NCBI GenBank assembly: GCA_035566535.1
Contig: DATMRA010000002.1
Span: forward strand, 1 to 45,090
Origin: JAFARE01 sp035566535
GTDB lineage: Bacteria; Chloroflexota; Dormibacteria; Aeolococcales; Aeolococcaceae
Reading direction: 5' to 3'
Length of the DNA: 45,090 bases
Notes under the pieces: generated by a model
Databases searched by the model: none
What the model was told of the DNA's origin: nothing
What the model saw: only the letters and a program-made list of their open reading frames with translations
Position numbers and translations under genes: made by a program
Part shown: positions 24,291-33,105 of the stretch, one piece after another
How the letters are laid out: every line of letters begins with the position of its first letter
Numbering within the stretch: the stretch's first letter is position 1

Positions 24291-25156
24291 CCGCGGTCAT
24301 CATCGACGGCAAGGCGGTCGCCGCTGACATTCGCGAGGCGGTCGCAGGCGAGTCCGCAGCTCTGTCCGCCGATGGGCTTGGACCCCCGGGGCTCGCGGTA
24401 GTCCTGTGCGGCGACGACCCGGCGTCCGCCATCTATGTGCGGAACAAGGGGCGTGCGGCGGAGAAGGTGGGCATTCGTTTTGAGCTGCACAGGCCGCCGG
24501 ACGACAGTTCGACCGATGATCTCGTGAGGCTGGTCGATCAGCTGAACAAGGACGAAGAGGTCGACGGCATCCTCGTCCAGCTGCCACTGCCGAGCCAGGT
24601 GAATGCAACTGCGATCATCGAGTCGGTCTCACCCAACAAGGACGCGGACGGCTTCCATCCCTTCAATTTCGGCAGGCTCGCCGAAGGTCATCCGGGAATC
24701 GTCACGCCGGGCACGCCGGAGGGGTGCATGGAGTTGATGCGCCGCTACGACGTCCCCATCGCCGGCCGGCGCGCGGTCGTGGTGGGACGCAGCACGATCG
24801 TCGGCCGTCCCATCGCGGCGATGCTGACCAACGCGGACGCGACGGTCACGGTGTGCCACTCGAAGACGACGGACCTCGCCGCCGTCTGCCGAGAGGCCGA
24901 CATCCTCGTCGCTGCAATCGGCCGGCCCCGCATGATCACCGCGGACTTCGTCAAGCCCGGCGCTTGCGTGATCGATGTTGGGATAACACCCGTCGACGGC
25001 ATCGTGCTGGGCGACGTCGACCGTGAATCGGTGGAGCCGGTCGCCGGCTGGCTGACGCCAGTTCCGGGCGGCGTCGGACCGATGACGATCGCCATGTTGC
25101 TGCGCAACACCGTCAGGCTCGCAGCTGCCCGCCGGCGCCGCCCGGCGCTCGCCTGA
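24287..25156 (+). CDS. folD: Methylenetetrahydrofolate dehydrogenase/cyclohydrolase FolD
   Basis: Bifunctional enzyme interconverting 5,10-methylene-THF, 5,10-methenyl-THF and 10-formyl-THF. 289 residues, standard size. The catalytic Y-x-x-x-K is in YVRNKGRAAEK. DGILVQLPLPSQ, NKDADGFHPFNFG, the nucleotide-binding VVVGRSTIVGRPIAAML and PVPGGVGPMTIAMLL complete the pattern. GTG start within the overlap GTGA with folB, so translation is coupled. Confidence 0.96.
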   Translation: MTAVIIDGKAVAADIREAVAGESAALSADGLGPPGLAVVLCGDDPASAIYVRNKGRAAEKVGIRFELHRPPDDSSTDDLVRLVDQLNKDEEVDGILVQLPLPSQVNATAIIESVSPNKDADGFHPFNFGRLAEGHPGIVTPGTPEGCMELMRRYDVPIAGRRAVVVGRSTIVGRPIAAMLTNADATVTVCHSKTTDLAAVCREADILVAAIGRPRMITADFVKPGACVIDVGITPVDGIVLGDVDRESVEPVAGWLTPVPGGVGPMTIAMLLRNTVRLAAARRRRPALA

Positions 25157-25159
25157 CCA

Positions 25160-25717
25160 GTGGCGGACATCCAGATTCGGTGGTCTGAGCACGAAGCGCG
25201 CAAACCATATGCGCGACCCTTCGGTGTCAGCTTTCTTGACGACAGCGGGAGTGTCCTCGGCAGCGTGGCCGTGAGCGGCGCGGATCTCCTGTACCTCCGC
25301 CAGTTTCAGGCCGCGGTGATGTCATTGAGCGGCGAGATGTTCCTTGACGACACCGTCAGCGCAGCTGCGGATCCACAGCGCGCGTGGCTCGACCGTATCG
25401 GCGCACTCGTGCCCCGCGCAGACGATTTCTCAGCCGTACCGTCCTCCACGTTCGACGACAGCGCCGGCAGGGTCTTCCACTTCGGCATCGTGGTTGACGG
25501 CCGTGAGTGCTGCGTCATGGACGCGCGCACACTGCTCGAGTATCAGGAATTCCAGGCCACGCTCGCCCACCAGGCGGGCCGGCTCTATCGCGATGCGGCG
25601 GTCGAAGCCGTCGAGGACCCGCAGTCGCGACACGCGGCCTGGATGGGTGTGCTGCGCGCCCGGGTGCAGCGCCCCACCGCCGCCGAGGCGATGGCGGACT
25701 CATGGCCGTGGCGCTGA
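25160..25717 (+). CDS. Hypothetical protein in the folate operon
   Basis: 185 residues, GTG start 3 nt after folD. No signal peptide or helices long enough to be membrane segments. The first half has strands (FGVSFLDDSGSVLGSVAVSG), the second half mixed helices with CCVMDARTLLEYQEFQATLAHQAGRLY. I recognise no family. Its 3' end overlaps the folC start by 16 nt, so it is translationally tied to both fol genes and may have a folate-related or one-carbon role; that is context only. Confidence 0.7.
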   Translation: MADIQIRWSEHEARKPYARPFGVSFLDDSGSVLGSVAVSGADLLYLRQFQAAVMSLSGEMFLDDTVSAAADPQRAWLDRIGALVPRADDFSAVPSSTFDDSAGRVFHFGIVVDGRECCVMDARTLLEYQEFQATLAHQAGRLYRDAAVEAVEDPQSRHAAWMGVLRARVQRPTAAEAMADSWPWR

Positions 25718-26991
25718 CCGCAAACGCTTACGAGCGGGCCCTGGCGTCGATCGAGGCGGTTTCCTGGCGCGGCATCAGCCTGGGGCTGGAGCGCACCGAG
25801 GCGCTGCTGGCGGCGCTGGGCAACCCGCATATCGGACTTCGAGGCGCGCTGGTCGCAGGTACCAACGGAAAGGGGTCGGTCTGCGCTGTGATCGACTCGG
25901 TGGCGCGCGCGGCCGGGCTGCACACCGTTCTGCTCACGAAGCCACACCTCACCACATATCGGGAGCGCATCGTGATCAACGGCAAGCTCATTGGCGAGGA
26001 ACAGTTCGTGACGCTTGTCGACGAGGTTACGCGCGCGGCCGCCTCGCTTCCGGAGTCGTTGCAACCAACCGGGTTCGAGATGCTGACCGTAGTCGGGGTT
26101 CTCTGTGCGGCGCGTGAGTCGGCCGAGCTGCTGGTGTGCGAAGTCGGAATGGGCGGGCGGCTCGACAGCACCAATGTGCTCGACCTCGGCGTCGCCGTCG
26201 TCACCAACGTTGCACTCGACCATCGTGAACATCTCGGCGAGACGATTCCGGCCATCGCGCTCGAGAAAGCCGCGATCATCAAGCGGGCCAACGACGCGGT
26301 TACCGCGGCGGAGGAGCCCGCTCTCGGCGTCATCCGCGCCCGCTGCGCGGAAGTGGGCGCGACGCTGCAGACTGTGTCCGTGCCCACCGCCGCGGGCACC
26401 GACGACGGGCTCGCGGGTGTGGAGCTGAAGTCGCTCTTCGCCGGGCACGAACTGCACGTGAGAGCGCCGCTCGTGGGTCGCTTTCAGATAGCCAACCTGG
26501 CGACAGCCATCGCGGCGTGCGACGGTCTTCGCGCGCGGGGCGCGCGTCTCGACGACGCCGCGGTCGTTGAAGGCTGCGCGACAGTCCAGTGGCGGGGCCG
26601 CATGCAGTGGATCCCGGGGCGTCCGCCGGTGCTGGTGGACGCAGCGCACAACCCGGCCGGCATGGCGGCGATGGTCGACGCGGTGGCAGGACTCGGGAGC
26701 TGGCCGTCGGTAGCCGCGGTTTTTGCGGCGATGCGAGACAAGGATGTCGATGGGATGGCCGCTGAGCTGCAGCGGCTGCCGGGTGTCATCCCGATTGTCA
26801 CCGCGCCCAATGTCGAGCGCGCCCGCACTCCGCAAGAGCTTGCAGTGAAGTTCCACCCGCCAGCTCGCATCGCGAGCGATGTGGCGAGCGCCGTCAACAT
26901 GGCCCGCGTTAGCGCCGGACCGGACGGCCTCGTGCTTGTGTGCGGTTCGCTCTACCTGGTCGGAGAGGCGCTGACGTTGCTCAACGCCTGA
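25702..26991 (+). CDS. folC: Folylpolyglutamate/dihydrofolate synthase FolC
   Basis: 429 residues. Mur-ligase-type ATP enzyme that adds glutamate to (dihydro)folate. P-loop VAGTNGKGSVCAVID, then KPHLTTYRERIVINGKLI, the Mg-binding CEVGMGGRLDSTNV, TNVALDHREHLGETI, and the C-terminal VLVDAAHNPAGMAAM and RDKDVDGM motifs are all present. The ATG at 25702 gives MAVALTANAYERALASI, a family-like N-terminus; the frame extends further upstream without similarity. It is the last gene of the operon and converges on trx with an 11-12-nt gap. Confidence 0.94.
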   Translation: MAVALTANAYERALASIEAVSWRGISLGLERTEALLAALGNPHIGLRGALVAGTNGKGSVCAVIDSVARAAGLHTVLLTKPHLTTYRERIVINGKLIGEEQFVTLVDEVTRAAASLPESLQPTGFEMLTVVGVLCAARESAELLVCEVGMGGRLDSTNVLDLGVAVVTNVALDHREHLGETIPAIALEKAAIIKRANDAVTAAEEPALGVIRARCAEVGATLQTVSVPTAAGTDDGLAGVELKSLFAGHELHVRAPLVGRFQIANLATAIAACDGLRARGARLDDAAVVEGCATVQWRGRMQWIPGRPPVLVDAAHNPAGMAAMVDAVAGLGSWPSVAAVFAAMRDKDVDGMAAELQRLPGVIPIVTAPNVERARTPQELAVKFHPPARIASDVASAVNMARVSAGPDGLVLVCGSLYLVGEALTLLNA

Positions 26992-27003
26992 GAAGGGGAC
27001 CGG

Positions 27004-27336
27004 CTACGCGGCGGCGAGAACCGCCTGCACCTTGGCTTCGAGCGCCTGCTTCGGCTGGTAGCCCACGATGCGCTCCTCAGCCTTGCCTCCGCGAAACACC
27101 ATCAGCGTCGGGATGCTCATGATGCCGAACATTCCCGGCGTGATCGGATTCGCGTCGACGTCGACCTTGGCGACCTTGAGCTGACCGTCGTACTCCCGCG
27201 ACAGCTCCTCGACGATGGGGGCGATCATCTTGCACGGCGAGCACCACGCCGCCCAGAAGTCGACGAGGACGGGGACCGGCGAATCGAGCACCTCCTGCTT
27301 GAAGGTGGTGTCGGTGACGGTGACGGGAGCGGCCAT
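27004..27336 (-). CDS. Thioredoxin with CSPC active site
   Basis: 110 residues, one thioredoxin domain: FKQEVLDSPVPVLVDFWAAWCSPCKMIAPIVEEL, cis-Pro in MSIPTLMVF. The active site reads C-S-P-C rather than the usual C-G-P-C, a change that can shift the redox potential. No signal peptide, so cytoplasmic. A near-perfect Shine-Dalgarno (AGGAGGAATTA) precedes the ATG at 27336. Monocistronic or grouped with the FmdB-like gene 40 nt upstream. Confidence 0.95.
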   Translation of the reverse strand: MAAPVTVTDTTFKQEVLDSPVPVLVDFWAAWCSPCKMIAPIVEELSREYDGQLKVAKVDVDANPITPGMFGIMSIPTLMVFRGGKAEERIVGYQPKQALEAKVQAVLAAA

Positions 27337-27376
27337 TAATTCCTCCTATTGGCGGCGCAGGCTGATGCCATGCTAC

Positions 27377-27739
27377 TCAACTGCTCTTGTCCGGCGCCGA
27401 ACTTGCCTCGCGGCTCGGCGTTGCGGCCTTGTCGGATTTCTTGGTGTCAGCTTTCGCCGTGTCGGTTTTCGCGGTGTCGGTTTTCGACTCGGCGCCGGCT
27501 TTCGCCGGCGAAGCGGTTCCAGCGCCGTCGGAGGACGAGGATGATGCCGAGGACGACGACTTCCCCCGGTTGTCGGTCGCGTAGAAACCGGAGCCTTTGA
27601 AGACGATGCTTGCGGGAAAGAAGAGGCGCTGCGCGGGGCTCCCGCACTTCGGGCACGCGGCCCCGGATGGGTCCGACATCTTCTGCTGCACGTCGAACTC
27701 ATTCGCGCACTTGCGGCAGCGGTACCCGTAGGTCGGCAA
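27377..27739 (-). CDS. FmdB-family zinc-ribbon protein
   Basis: 120 residues from the TTG at 27739, preceded by GGAG at 8 nt. The first 55 residues are the FmdB regulatory ribbon (PTYGYRCRKCANEFDVQQ, then CPKCGSPAQRLFFPASIVFKGSGFYATD), with two CxxC pairs binding one zinc. The tail is a low-complexity Ser, Ala, Lys, Asp run with repeats of the type AKTDTAK. The standard family start is Met-Pro-Thr-Tyr, so TTG at that same place is convincing. Function unproven; the family often sits near translation and one-carbon genes. Confidence 0.88.
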   Translation of the reverse strand: MPTYGYRCRKCANEFDVQQKMSDPSGAACPKCGSPAQRLFFPASIVFKGSGFYATDNRGKSSSSASSSSSDGAGTASPAKAGAESKTDTAKTDTAKADTKKSDKAATPSREASSAPDKSS

Positions 27740-27843
27740 CGTCTTCTCCGTGATGGTGGAACCTATAGGGTACGTACCCGGCGCTGAACGTGGCCAAACT
27801 AACGCGTCAAGCGAGCCGAGCCGTGACATGCCCGTGCGGCTCC

Positions 27844-29124
27844 TCAGACCGGGTAGAGCACCAGACCCGTCGGCACCTTTGGATAGAAGTACGTGGATTT
27901 CTGCGGCATCGTCTCGCCCGCGTCGGCGACGGCGAGCACCTCGTCCACGGCGACAGGTTGCACGCCGAAACCCAGGATGGCGTCCCCCTGCTGCACAGCC
28001 GCTGCAAGATCGTGCGGGCTTCGCGTATACCCGAGGGCGCCCCCGGCGATCGATTCGGCGCTCACCCCGGCCGGTGTCAGGATCTCTCGTTCCAGGACAG
28101 TCACGTCGAGCTGCTCGCGCGGTGAACCCCCTGCGGCGCGCGGACGCTTGAGAACGGCCACGCCGTCGCTCGCGACCACGGCAAATGCGTGATGCGTCGC
28201 GCGTGACGTCGCCGCCGCATCCAGTGCGGCTTCGACACTGGGAGCCGGGTCTTCGTCCCAGCTGTCGTCGAGCCTCGCCCAGAGATCATCGAGGCTGAAG
28301 GCGATGCCGCGCCCGGATCGGACCAGACGATGGGTCGGCAGGATGGCGAGCCCCGGATCGTCCGCTGCGGCGAGGTAGACGAGACAGAACTCGAACGGCG
28401 CCCCGGCTGGCGCGTCCGGCTCCGCTGCGCGTCGCTCTGCGGCGTACGCGACTGCTGTTTCGTAGCGGTGATGACCGTCGGCGACGTACAACGTGGATGC
28501 CGCAAGGGCTGCGCGAATCGACTCGACGGTCGACTCGTCGTCAATCTGCCACAGCAGATGTTTCTCGGAACCCATCTCTCCCTGCGTCCGGCCGCCGAGG
28601 ATCGGTGGCGTCGAGTCGGCGGCGTCCAGCAGGGCGGCCATGTCGCTCGCGCCGGACCACAACCCGAACACTGGACTGGTCTGAGCATGTGTGGCTCGAA
28701 GCAGTGCGAGCCGGTCGTCCTTCGGCCCGCGCATCGTGCGCTCGTGCGGGCGCAACTCCGACTGGTCCCAGGGTCTGGCGGGTATCACCGCGAGAAGGCC
28801 GCGACGATGCCGGATATCACCATCCGGATGGACGAACTCGTGGTCGGTGATATACAGCGACGGCCGGGAGTCGCGCACCAGCACCCCAAGATCCAGCCAT
28901 GAGCTGAGAAACTCAGCGGCCCGCGTGTACCGGTCGTTCGACCCCGGCTCGTCGCCGGCGTACGACATGCCGAAATCGATACGCGCGACGTTGCGCAGGT
29001 CCCGCCCGTACAACTCCTCAAGCAGTGGCGGGCTGATCACGTCGTACGGTGGCGCGAGGACGCCGCCGAGGCGCACATGCTCAGGGTTGTAGCGGATGCC
29101 CTGAAATGGGCGAACTTCTGCCAT
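27844..29124 (-). CDS. DUF1015 family protein in serine-biosynthesis operon
   Basis: 426 residues. Family markers are VRPFQGIRYNPEHV at the start, LAPPYDVISPPLLEELY, LYVADGHHRYETAVAY in the middle and MPQKSTYFYPKVPTGL at the C-terminus. No characterised function that I can name securely. The GHHR core resembles the G-x-H-R motif of ParB-fold small-molecule kinases such as archaeal serine kinase SerK, and the gene is 16 nt behind serA, so a serine or phosphoserine role is a reasonable hypothesis. ATG at 29124 with GAGG upstream. Confidence 0.88.
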   Translation of the reverse strand: MAEVRPFQGIRYNPEHVRLGGVLAPPYDVISPPLLEELYGRDLRNVARIDFGMSYAGDEPGSNDRYTRAAEFLSSWLDLGVLVRDSRPSLYITDHEFVHPDGDIRHRRGLLAVIPARPWDQSELRPHERTMRGPKDDRLALLRATHAQTSPVFGLWSGASDMAALLDAADSTPPILGGRTQGEMGSEKHLLWQIDDESTVESIRAALAASTLYVADGHHRYETAVAYAAERRAAEPDAPAGAPFEFCLVYLAAADDPGLAILPTHRLVRSGRGIAFSLDDLWARLDDSWDEDPAPSVEAALDAAATSRATHHAFAVVASDGVAVLKRPRAAGGSPREQLDVTVLEREILTPAGVSAESIAGGALGYTRSPHDLAAAVQQGDAILGFGVQPVAVDEVLAVADAGETMPQKSTYFYPKVPTGLVLYPV

Positions 29125-29140
29125 TCGCCCAGCCTCGAAG

Positions 29141-30757
29141 CTACAAGCGCACCTGGCGCAGCCGGTCGAGCCTGGCGGTGGCGCGGATCTCATCGAGCAG
29201 GTCTGGGGGTACCGGGTCGTCGACCTGCATGAGCATCACCGCGTGGCCGCGGGGACGGTCGCGACCCAGGTCGATGCGGGCAATGTTGATGTCGTTTCTG
29301 GCCAGAAGAGTGGAGATGGCGGCGATCACACCAGGACGGTCCTGGTGAGTGACCACGAGGAAGATGCCGGATGGATGCATGTCCACACGGAAATCGTTGA
29401 TGCGCGTGATCCGGGGCACCGAATCGAACTGGGTGCCGGCGATCTCCAGACGTTCCTGTCCGACGACTTCGACAAGCAGTGGGCTCTCAGGGTCGAGGCT
29501 TCGCGTCGTGTGACGTTCGTCAACGTCGACGCCCATGGAACGGGCCACGAGCTTCGCGTTCACCTGGTTCACGCGCGTCTCCGTGAACGGGGCGAAGAGA
29601 CCACGGAGCACGTGACTGGTGAGAATGCTCGTGTCGTAGCCGGCGAGCGGGCCGGCGTAGCTGCACACCACGCGGCGCAGCTTCTCTCCCCCCAATTGCG
29701 CCGCCAGCGAGCCGATCTTCTCGGCGAGCTCGATATAGGGGCGCAGCTGTTCCAGCTCTTCCGGCAGCACGGTGGGTGCGTTGACCGCGTAGCGCGGCGT
29801 ACCCCCATTCAGGTACTCGACGATCTGGTCGGCCACATCGTACGCGACGTTCACCTGTGCCTCCTGCGTACTGGCCCCGAGATGCGGCGTGACCACCACC
29901 TGAGCAAGCTGCAGCAGAGGATTGTCCTTGGCCGGCGGCTCTGTCTCGAACACATCGATGGCAGCACCGGCGATATGACCGTCCGCGATCGCCTGCGCCA
30001 GCGCCTGCTCGTCGATGATGCCGCCTCTGGCGACATTGACGACGCGCGCGCCGCGCTTCATCCGACTCAGCTCGCGCGCGCCTACAACTCCACGCGTTGC
30101 GTCGGTGAGAGGCACGTGCACGGTGAGGACGTCGCTCTCGGCGAGCAGCGTGTCGAAATCACAGAGTTCAACGCCGGCCTTGTGAGCGCGCTCCGGCGTC
30201 ACCACCGGGTCGTGAGCCAGCACGCGCATCTGCAAGCCTTCGCGTGCCATGCGAGCCACCTCGAACCCGATCTTCCCCAAGCCGAGCACGCCGAGCGTCT
30301 TGTCACGCAACTCCATGCCCATGAAGCGCGAGCGCTCCCAGAGACCCGAGTGCAAGGAGCGGTCGGCCGCCGGGATGTTGCGCACCAAAGCGAAGAGCAT
30401 CGCCACCGCGTGCTCGGCGGCGGCGATGGTGTTGCCCGTCGGTGCATTGAGGACGAGAACGCCCCGCTCGGTTGCTGCGTCGAGGTCGATGTTGTCGACA
30501 CCCACGCCCGCGCGACCCACGACCCGCAGACGAGTTGCGGCGTCGAGGAGTGCCGCCGTGACCTTGGTTTCGCTGCGCACCACCAGTGCGTCGTAGTCCG
30601 CGATCCGCGCGCGCAATGCCTCTGGATCCAGACCCGTGGCAACGTCGACCTCACCGACCTCGCGCAGTCGCCGCACTCCGTCGTCGGCGATTGGATCGGC
30701 GACGAGAATGCGTGTGCTGGTCGCGGTTGCCGGTGTGGCCTCCGTCGCGACGCTCAC
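29141..30757 (-). CDS. serA: D-3-phosphoglycerate dehydrogenase SerA
   Basis: First step of serine biosynthesis: 3-phosphoglycerate plus NAD to 3-phosphohydroxypyruvate. 538 residues, the long (type 1) form. NAD fold GVLGLGKIGFEVARMA, catalytic Arg in NVARGGIIDEQAL, Glu in DVFETEPP, His in TPHLGASTQEAQ. An intervening ASB domain follows, then a C-terminal ACT domain from about 465 (FLVVTHQDRPGVIAAISTLL) that usually senses serine. GTG start inside GTGA overlapping the aminotransferase stop, so the two enzymes of consecutive steps are coupled. Confidence 0.96.
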   Translation of the reverse strand: MSVATEATPATATSTRILVADPIADDGVRRLREVGEVDVATGLDPEALRARIADYDALVVRSETKVTAALLDAATRLRVVGRAGVGVDNIDLDAATERGVLVLNAPTGNTIAAAEHAVAMLFALVRNIPAADRSLHSGLWERSRFMGMELRDKTLGVLGLGKIGFEVARMAREGLQMRVLAHDPVVTPERAHKAGVELCDFDTLLAESDVLTVHVPLTDATRGVVGARELSRMKRGARVVNVARGGIIDEQALAQAIADGHIAGAAIDVFETEPPAKDNPLLQLAQVVVTPHLGASTQEAQVNVAYDVADQIVEYLNGGTPRYAVNAPTVLPEELEQLRPYIELAEKIGSLAAQLGGEKLRRVVCSYAGPLAGYDTSILTSHVLRGLFAPFTETRVNQVNAKLVARSMGVDVDERHTTRSLDPESPLLVEVVGQERLEIAGTQFDSVPRITRINDFRVDMHPSGIFLVVTHQDRPGVIAAISTLLARNDINIARIDLGRDRPRGHAVMLMQVDDPVPPDLLDEIRATARLDRLRQVRL

Positions 30758-31932
30758 GAGACCGATGCGGGTTCTGCCGCCGGCTGCGACTCGCGCGCAG
30801 CGGCCTGCGCCGCAGCGGCGGCAAGCCCCATGCGACTGCGCAGGCCGGCGTCGAGCAGACCCTGCTCGAGCGTGCAGAGAATCGAATACACATCGGCCTC
30901 GTCGATCATCCCGAGATGGCCGATGCGGAAGATCTTGCCCGTGAGCGAGTCCTGGCCCCCCGCGAGCACCAACCCGTAGTGGCTGCGCAGCCGCGTGAGC
31001 AGGTCTTTCAAGGTCTCCGGGGATTCGGCAGGGCTGTGCACCGCGGTCACGGTGTCGCTGCGATGGCCTTCCGCCGCCAGCAGCTTCAAACCGATCGCCT
31101 CGACGCCCGCGCGGATCATGCGGCCCACGCGCGCGTGCCGCTGCCAGACCGCCTCCAAGCCTTCCTCGCGCATGATCGCCAGGCCTTCCTGTATCGCGTA
31201 CAGCACCGAGACGGCCGGGGTGGTGAACGTCTGGTTCTTGTCCTGGTATTTCTTCTCACGCGCGAAGTCGAAGTAGAAGCGCGGGCACGTGGCTGACTCA
31301 GAGCGCGCGAATGCGGCGCGGCTGACAGCGATCATGGCGACACCGGGAGGCGCCATCCAGCCCTTCTGCGACCCGGTCACAGCGACGTCGATGCCCAGCG
31401 CATCCGTTTCCAGCGGCACGCAGCCCGCCCCACTGACACTGTCCACGCACAGGAGCTTGGCGCGGCTCTTGACCACAGCAGCCAGCGCCCGCATATCGTT
31501 GACAACACCGGTGGACGTCTCGTTGTGCGTGATGAAGACGCTCTGGATGGCGGGGTGCTCAGCGAGGATGCGGTCCACGTCCTCTGGGTCGATCCCTTCT
31601 CCCGGGGGGACTGCAAGCCGGACCACGTCGACGCCGTACGCCTGCGCCATATCGGCCCAGCGATTCCCAAACGAGCCCATCGTGCAGAAGAGGACGCTCT
31701 CGCCCGGGCTGCAGATGTTGACCACGGCGGCCTCGAGGCCCCCAGTTCCGCTCGCCGGATAGAGCAGCACGTCATTCTCGGTGCGCAACGCCCAGCGGAG
31801 GCCGCCGGTCACGTCCTTGAGCAGCTCAGCGAACTCGGGCCCGCGGTGGTTGATCATCGGGCGCGACGCGGAGCGCACGACGCGCGCCGGAAGTGGAGTC
31901 GGTCCAGGTACCCGCAACTGTTGTTCGAGCAT
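30754..31932 (-). CDS. Class V aminotransferase (phosphoserine / alanine-glyoxylate type)
   Basis: 392 residues of the AGXT/small-subunit hydrogenase aminotransferase group: RVPGPTPLPARVV, NHRGPEFAELL, the substrate loop THNETSTGVVND, LLCVDSVSGAG, and PLP lysine in VTGSQKGWMAPPG (about residue 195). In many bacteria without a classical SerC this type sits beside serA and makes phosphoserine, so the second step of serine synthesis is the best guess; serine-glyoxylate or alanine-glyoxylate transamination is the alternative. AGGAAAA precedes the ATG. First gene of the operon with TAAACT about 45 nt upstream. Confidence 0.9.
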   Translation of the reverse strand: MLEQQLRVPGPTPLPARVVRSASRPMINHRGPEFAELLKDVTGGLRWALRTENDVLLYPASGTGGLEAAVVNICSPGESVLFCTMGSFGNRWADMAQAYGVDVVRLAVPPGEGIDPEDVDRILAEHPAIQSVFITHNETSTGVVNDMRALAAVVKSRAKLLCVDSVSGAGCVPLETDALGIDVAVTGSQKGWMAPPGVAMIAVSRAAFARSESATCPRFYFDFAREKKYQDKNQTFTTPAVSVLYAIQEGLAIMREEGLEAVWQRHARVGRMIRAGVEAIGLKLLAAEGHRSDTVTAVHSPAESPETLKDLLTRLRSHYGLVLAGGQDSLTGKIFRIGHLGMIDEADVYSILCTLEQGLLDAGLRSRMGLAAAAAQAAARESQPAAEPASVS

Positions 31933-32012
31933 GGCGTTTTCCTGTGAGAGCGCGGACGGGTCGATTCGAGTTTAGCAACGGCCCCGACGCACGCCGCAGC
32001 GTCAGTCGCCCG

Positions 32013-33059
32013 TCAGAGGGACAGTTCGTCGTAGACCGAGTGGGGCGCCCAGCGCTGTGTGCCGCTTCCCGCGTGCGTCCGCGTGCGTCGCCGTCGCCGT
32101 CGGGCCATCGTGTGGTGCAGCGAGGTTCCGTGCATGGCGTCCATCACGAGGCTGGCGATTCCCGCCGCGATTCGCAGGGCGGTCGCCCGCCACCGCACGA
32201 GCGCCGCCAGGCTCGCCAGAGCCACGAACCACGCGAAGACCGTTCCCCACGGCGAGGGTCCGTGCGGCGAACCTCCGGCCGGGCCTGCGGTCGCCGCGGA
32301 CGGAGCGGCCGACGCGCTCGCGACGGGGCGATGCGCCAGACGCCAAGCGAGAATCGCTGCTTTTCGGCTCGCGATCTGGGGGTCGAACCGTTCGATTCCG
32401 TCGCGGATAGCCGCCGCCACCTGCTGCCGGAAGTCCGCGGTGGCCATGAGCGCGGCCTCGCGAGGATTGCTGAGGTACGCCATCTCAACCGTCGCCGTCG
32501 GCATGGGCGCATGGATCCACCAGTTGTCACGCAGCTGGACGCCGGCGTCAGAGATGCCTGCCGCGGCCAGGTCGGTGCCCAGCGCATTGCTCACGGTCTG
32601 CGCGAACGGCAGCGCTGCGGCGTTCGGGTACAGGATCAGCGAGCCGCCCACGGTGGGGTCCGGTTTGAACGAGTTGCAGTGGACGCTGACGAAGACAGCC
32701 GCATGCGCGTCGATGGCGACCTGCTCGCGCTGATCGATCGTCAGGTAGCGATCGTCGGTGCGCGTGAGCGACGCACTGACGAAATCACTCCGCAACAGCG
32801 CGGCAGCCCGCGTGGCCACGTCCAGCGTGACGTCCTTTTCGAGGACGCCGTTGACGCCAATCGCGCCGGGATCGAACGGCTGCGTCGGATCTGAGTTGTT
32901 CGGCTTCCCACCGTGACCGGGATCGAGCGTCACGGCAATCGGCGGTGGCTCGCCGCTGCCGGCCGCCTGGGCATGAGTCGACGGCGCTGCGGTCACCGCG
33001 CTCAGAGCGGCGATCGGGGCAATGACAAGAACGTAGAGAAGTTTTGCCCACAGGCGCAT
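32013..33059 (-). CDS. N-acetylmuramoyl-L-alanine amidase (Amidase_3) with C-terminal membrane helix
   Basis: 348 residues. Signal peptide (LLYVLVIAPIAALSAVTA), then the zinc amidase domain: LDPGHGG (His ligand), NGVLEKDVTL (Glu ligand), SVHCNSF (His ligand) and TVEMAYLSNPRE (catalytic Glu). After the domain comes a Pro/Ser-rich linker, one transmembrane helix (about 270-290, WGTVFAWFVALASLAALV) and a highly basic tail (ARRRRRRTRTHAGSG). A C-terminal anchor on this enzyme is unusual. It cleaves the bond between muramic acid and the stem peptide. TATACT at 33072-33077 lies 12 nt upstream of the ATG; repeat copy 2 lies between it and rpsR. Confidence 0.92.
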   Translation of the reverse strand: MRLWAKLLYVLVIAPIAALSAVTAAPSTHAQAAGSGEPPPIAVTLDPGHGGKPNNSDPTQPFDPGAIGVNGVLEKDVTLDVATRAAALLRSDFVSASLTRTDDRYLTIDQREQVAIDAHAAVFVSVHCNSFKPDPTVGGSLILYPNAAALPFAQTVSNALGTDLAAAGISDAGVQLRDNWWIHAPMPTATVEMAYLSNPREAALMATADFRQQVAAAIRDGIERFDPQIASRKAAILAWRLAHRPVASASAAPSAATAGPAGGSPHGPSPWGTVFAWFVALASLAALVRWRATALRIAAGIASLVMDAMHGTSLHHTMARRRRRRTRTHAGSGTQRWAPHSVYDELSL

Positions 33060-33071
33060 AGGCCTAGCCCG

Positions 33072-33077
33072 AGTATA
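33072..33077 (-). promoter_or_regulatory. -10-like TATACT of the amidase gene
   Basis: TATACT ends 12 nt before the ATG at 33059 and lies just downstream of repeat copy 2, giving a leader of about 5 nt. Confidence 0.45.
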
Positions 33078-33105
33078 GGGGGGCTAAGAGGCAGCGGCCC
33101 CGATC

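Noticed and set aside
25585..26856. Minus-strand open frame of 423 codons opposite folC
   Set aside because: A shadow of folC, whose motifs are complete on the plus strand.
29243..30979. Plus-strand open frame of 578 codons opposite serA
   Set aside because: A shadow of serA; no recognisable domain and a composition of reversed codons.
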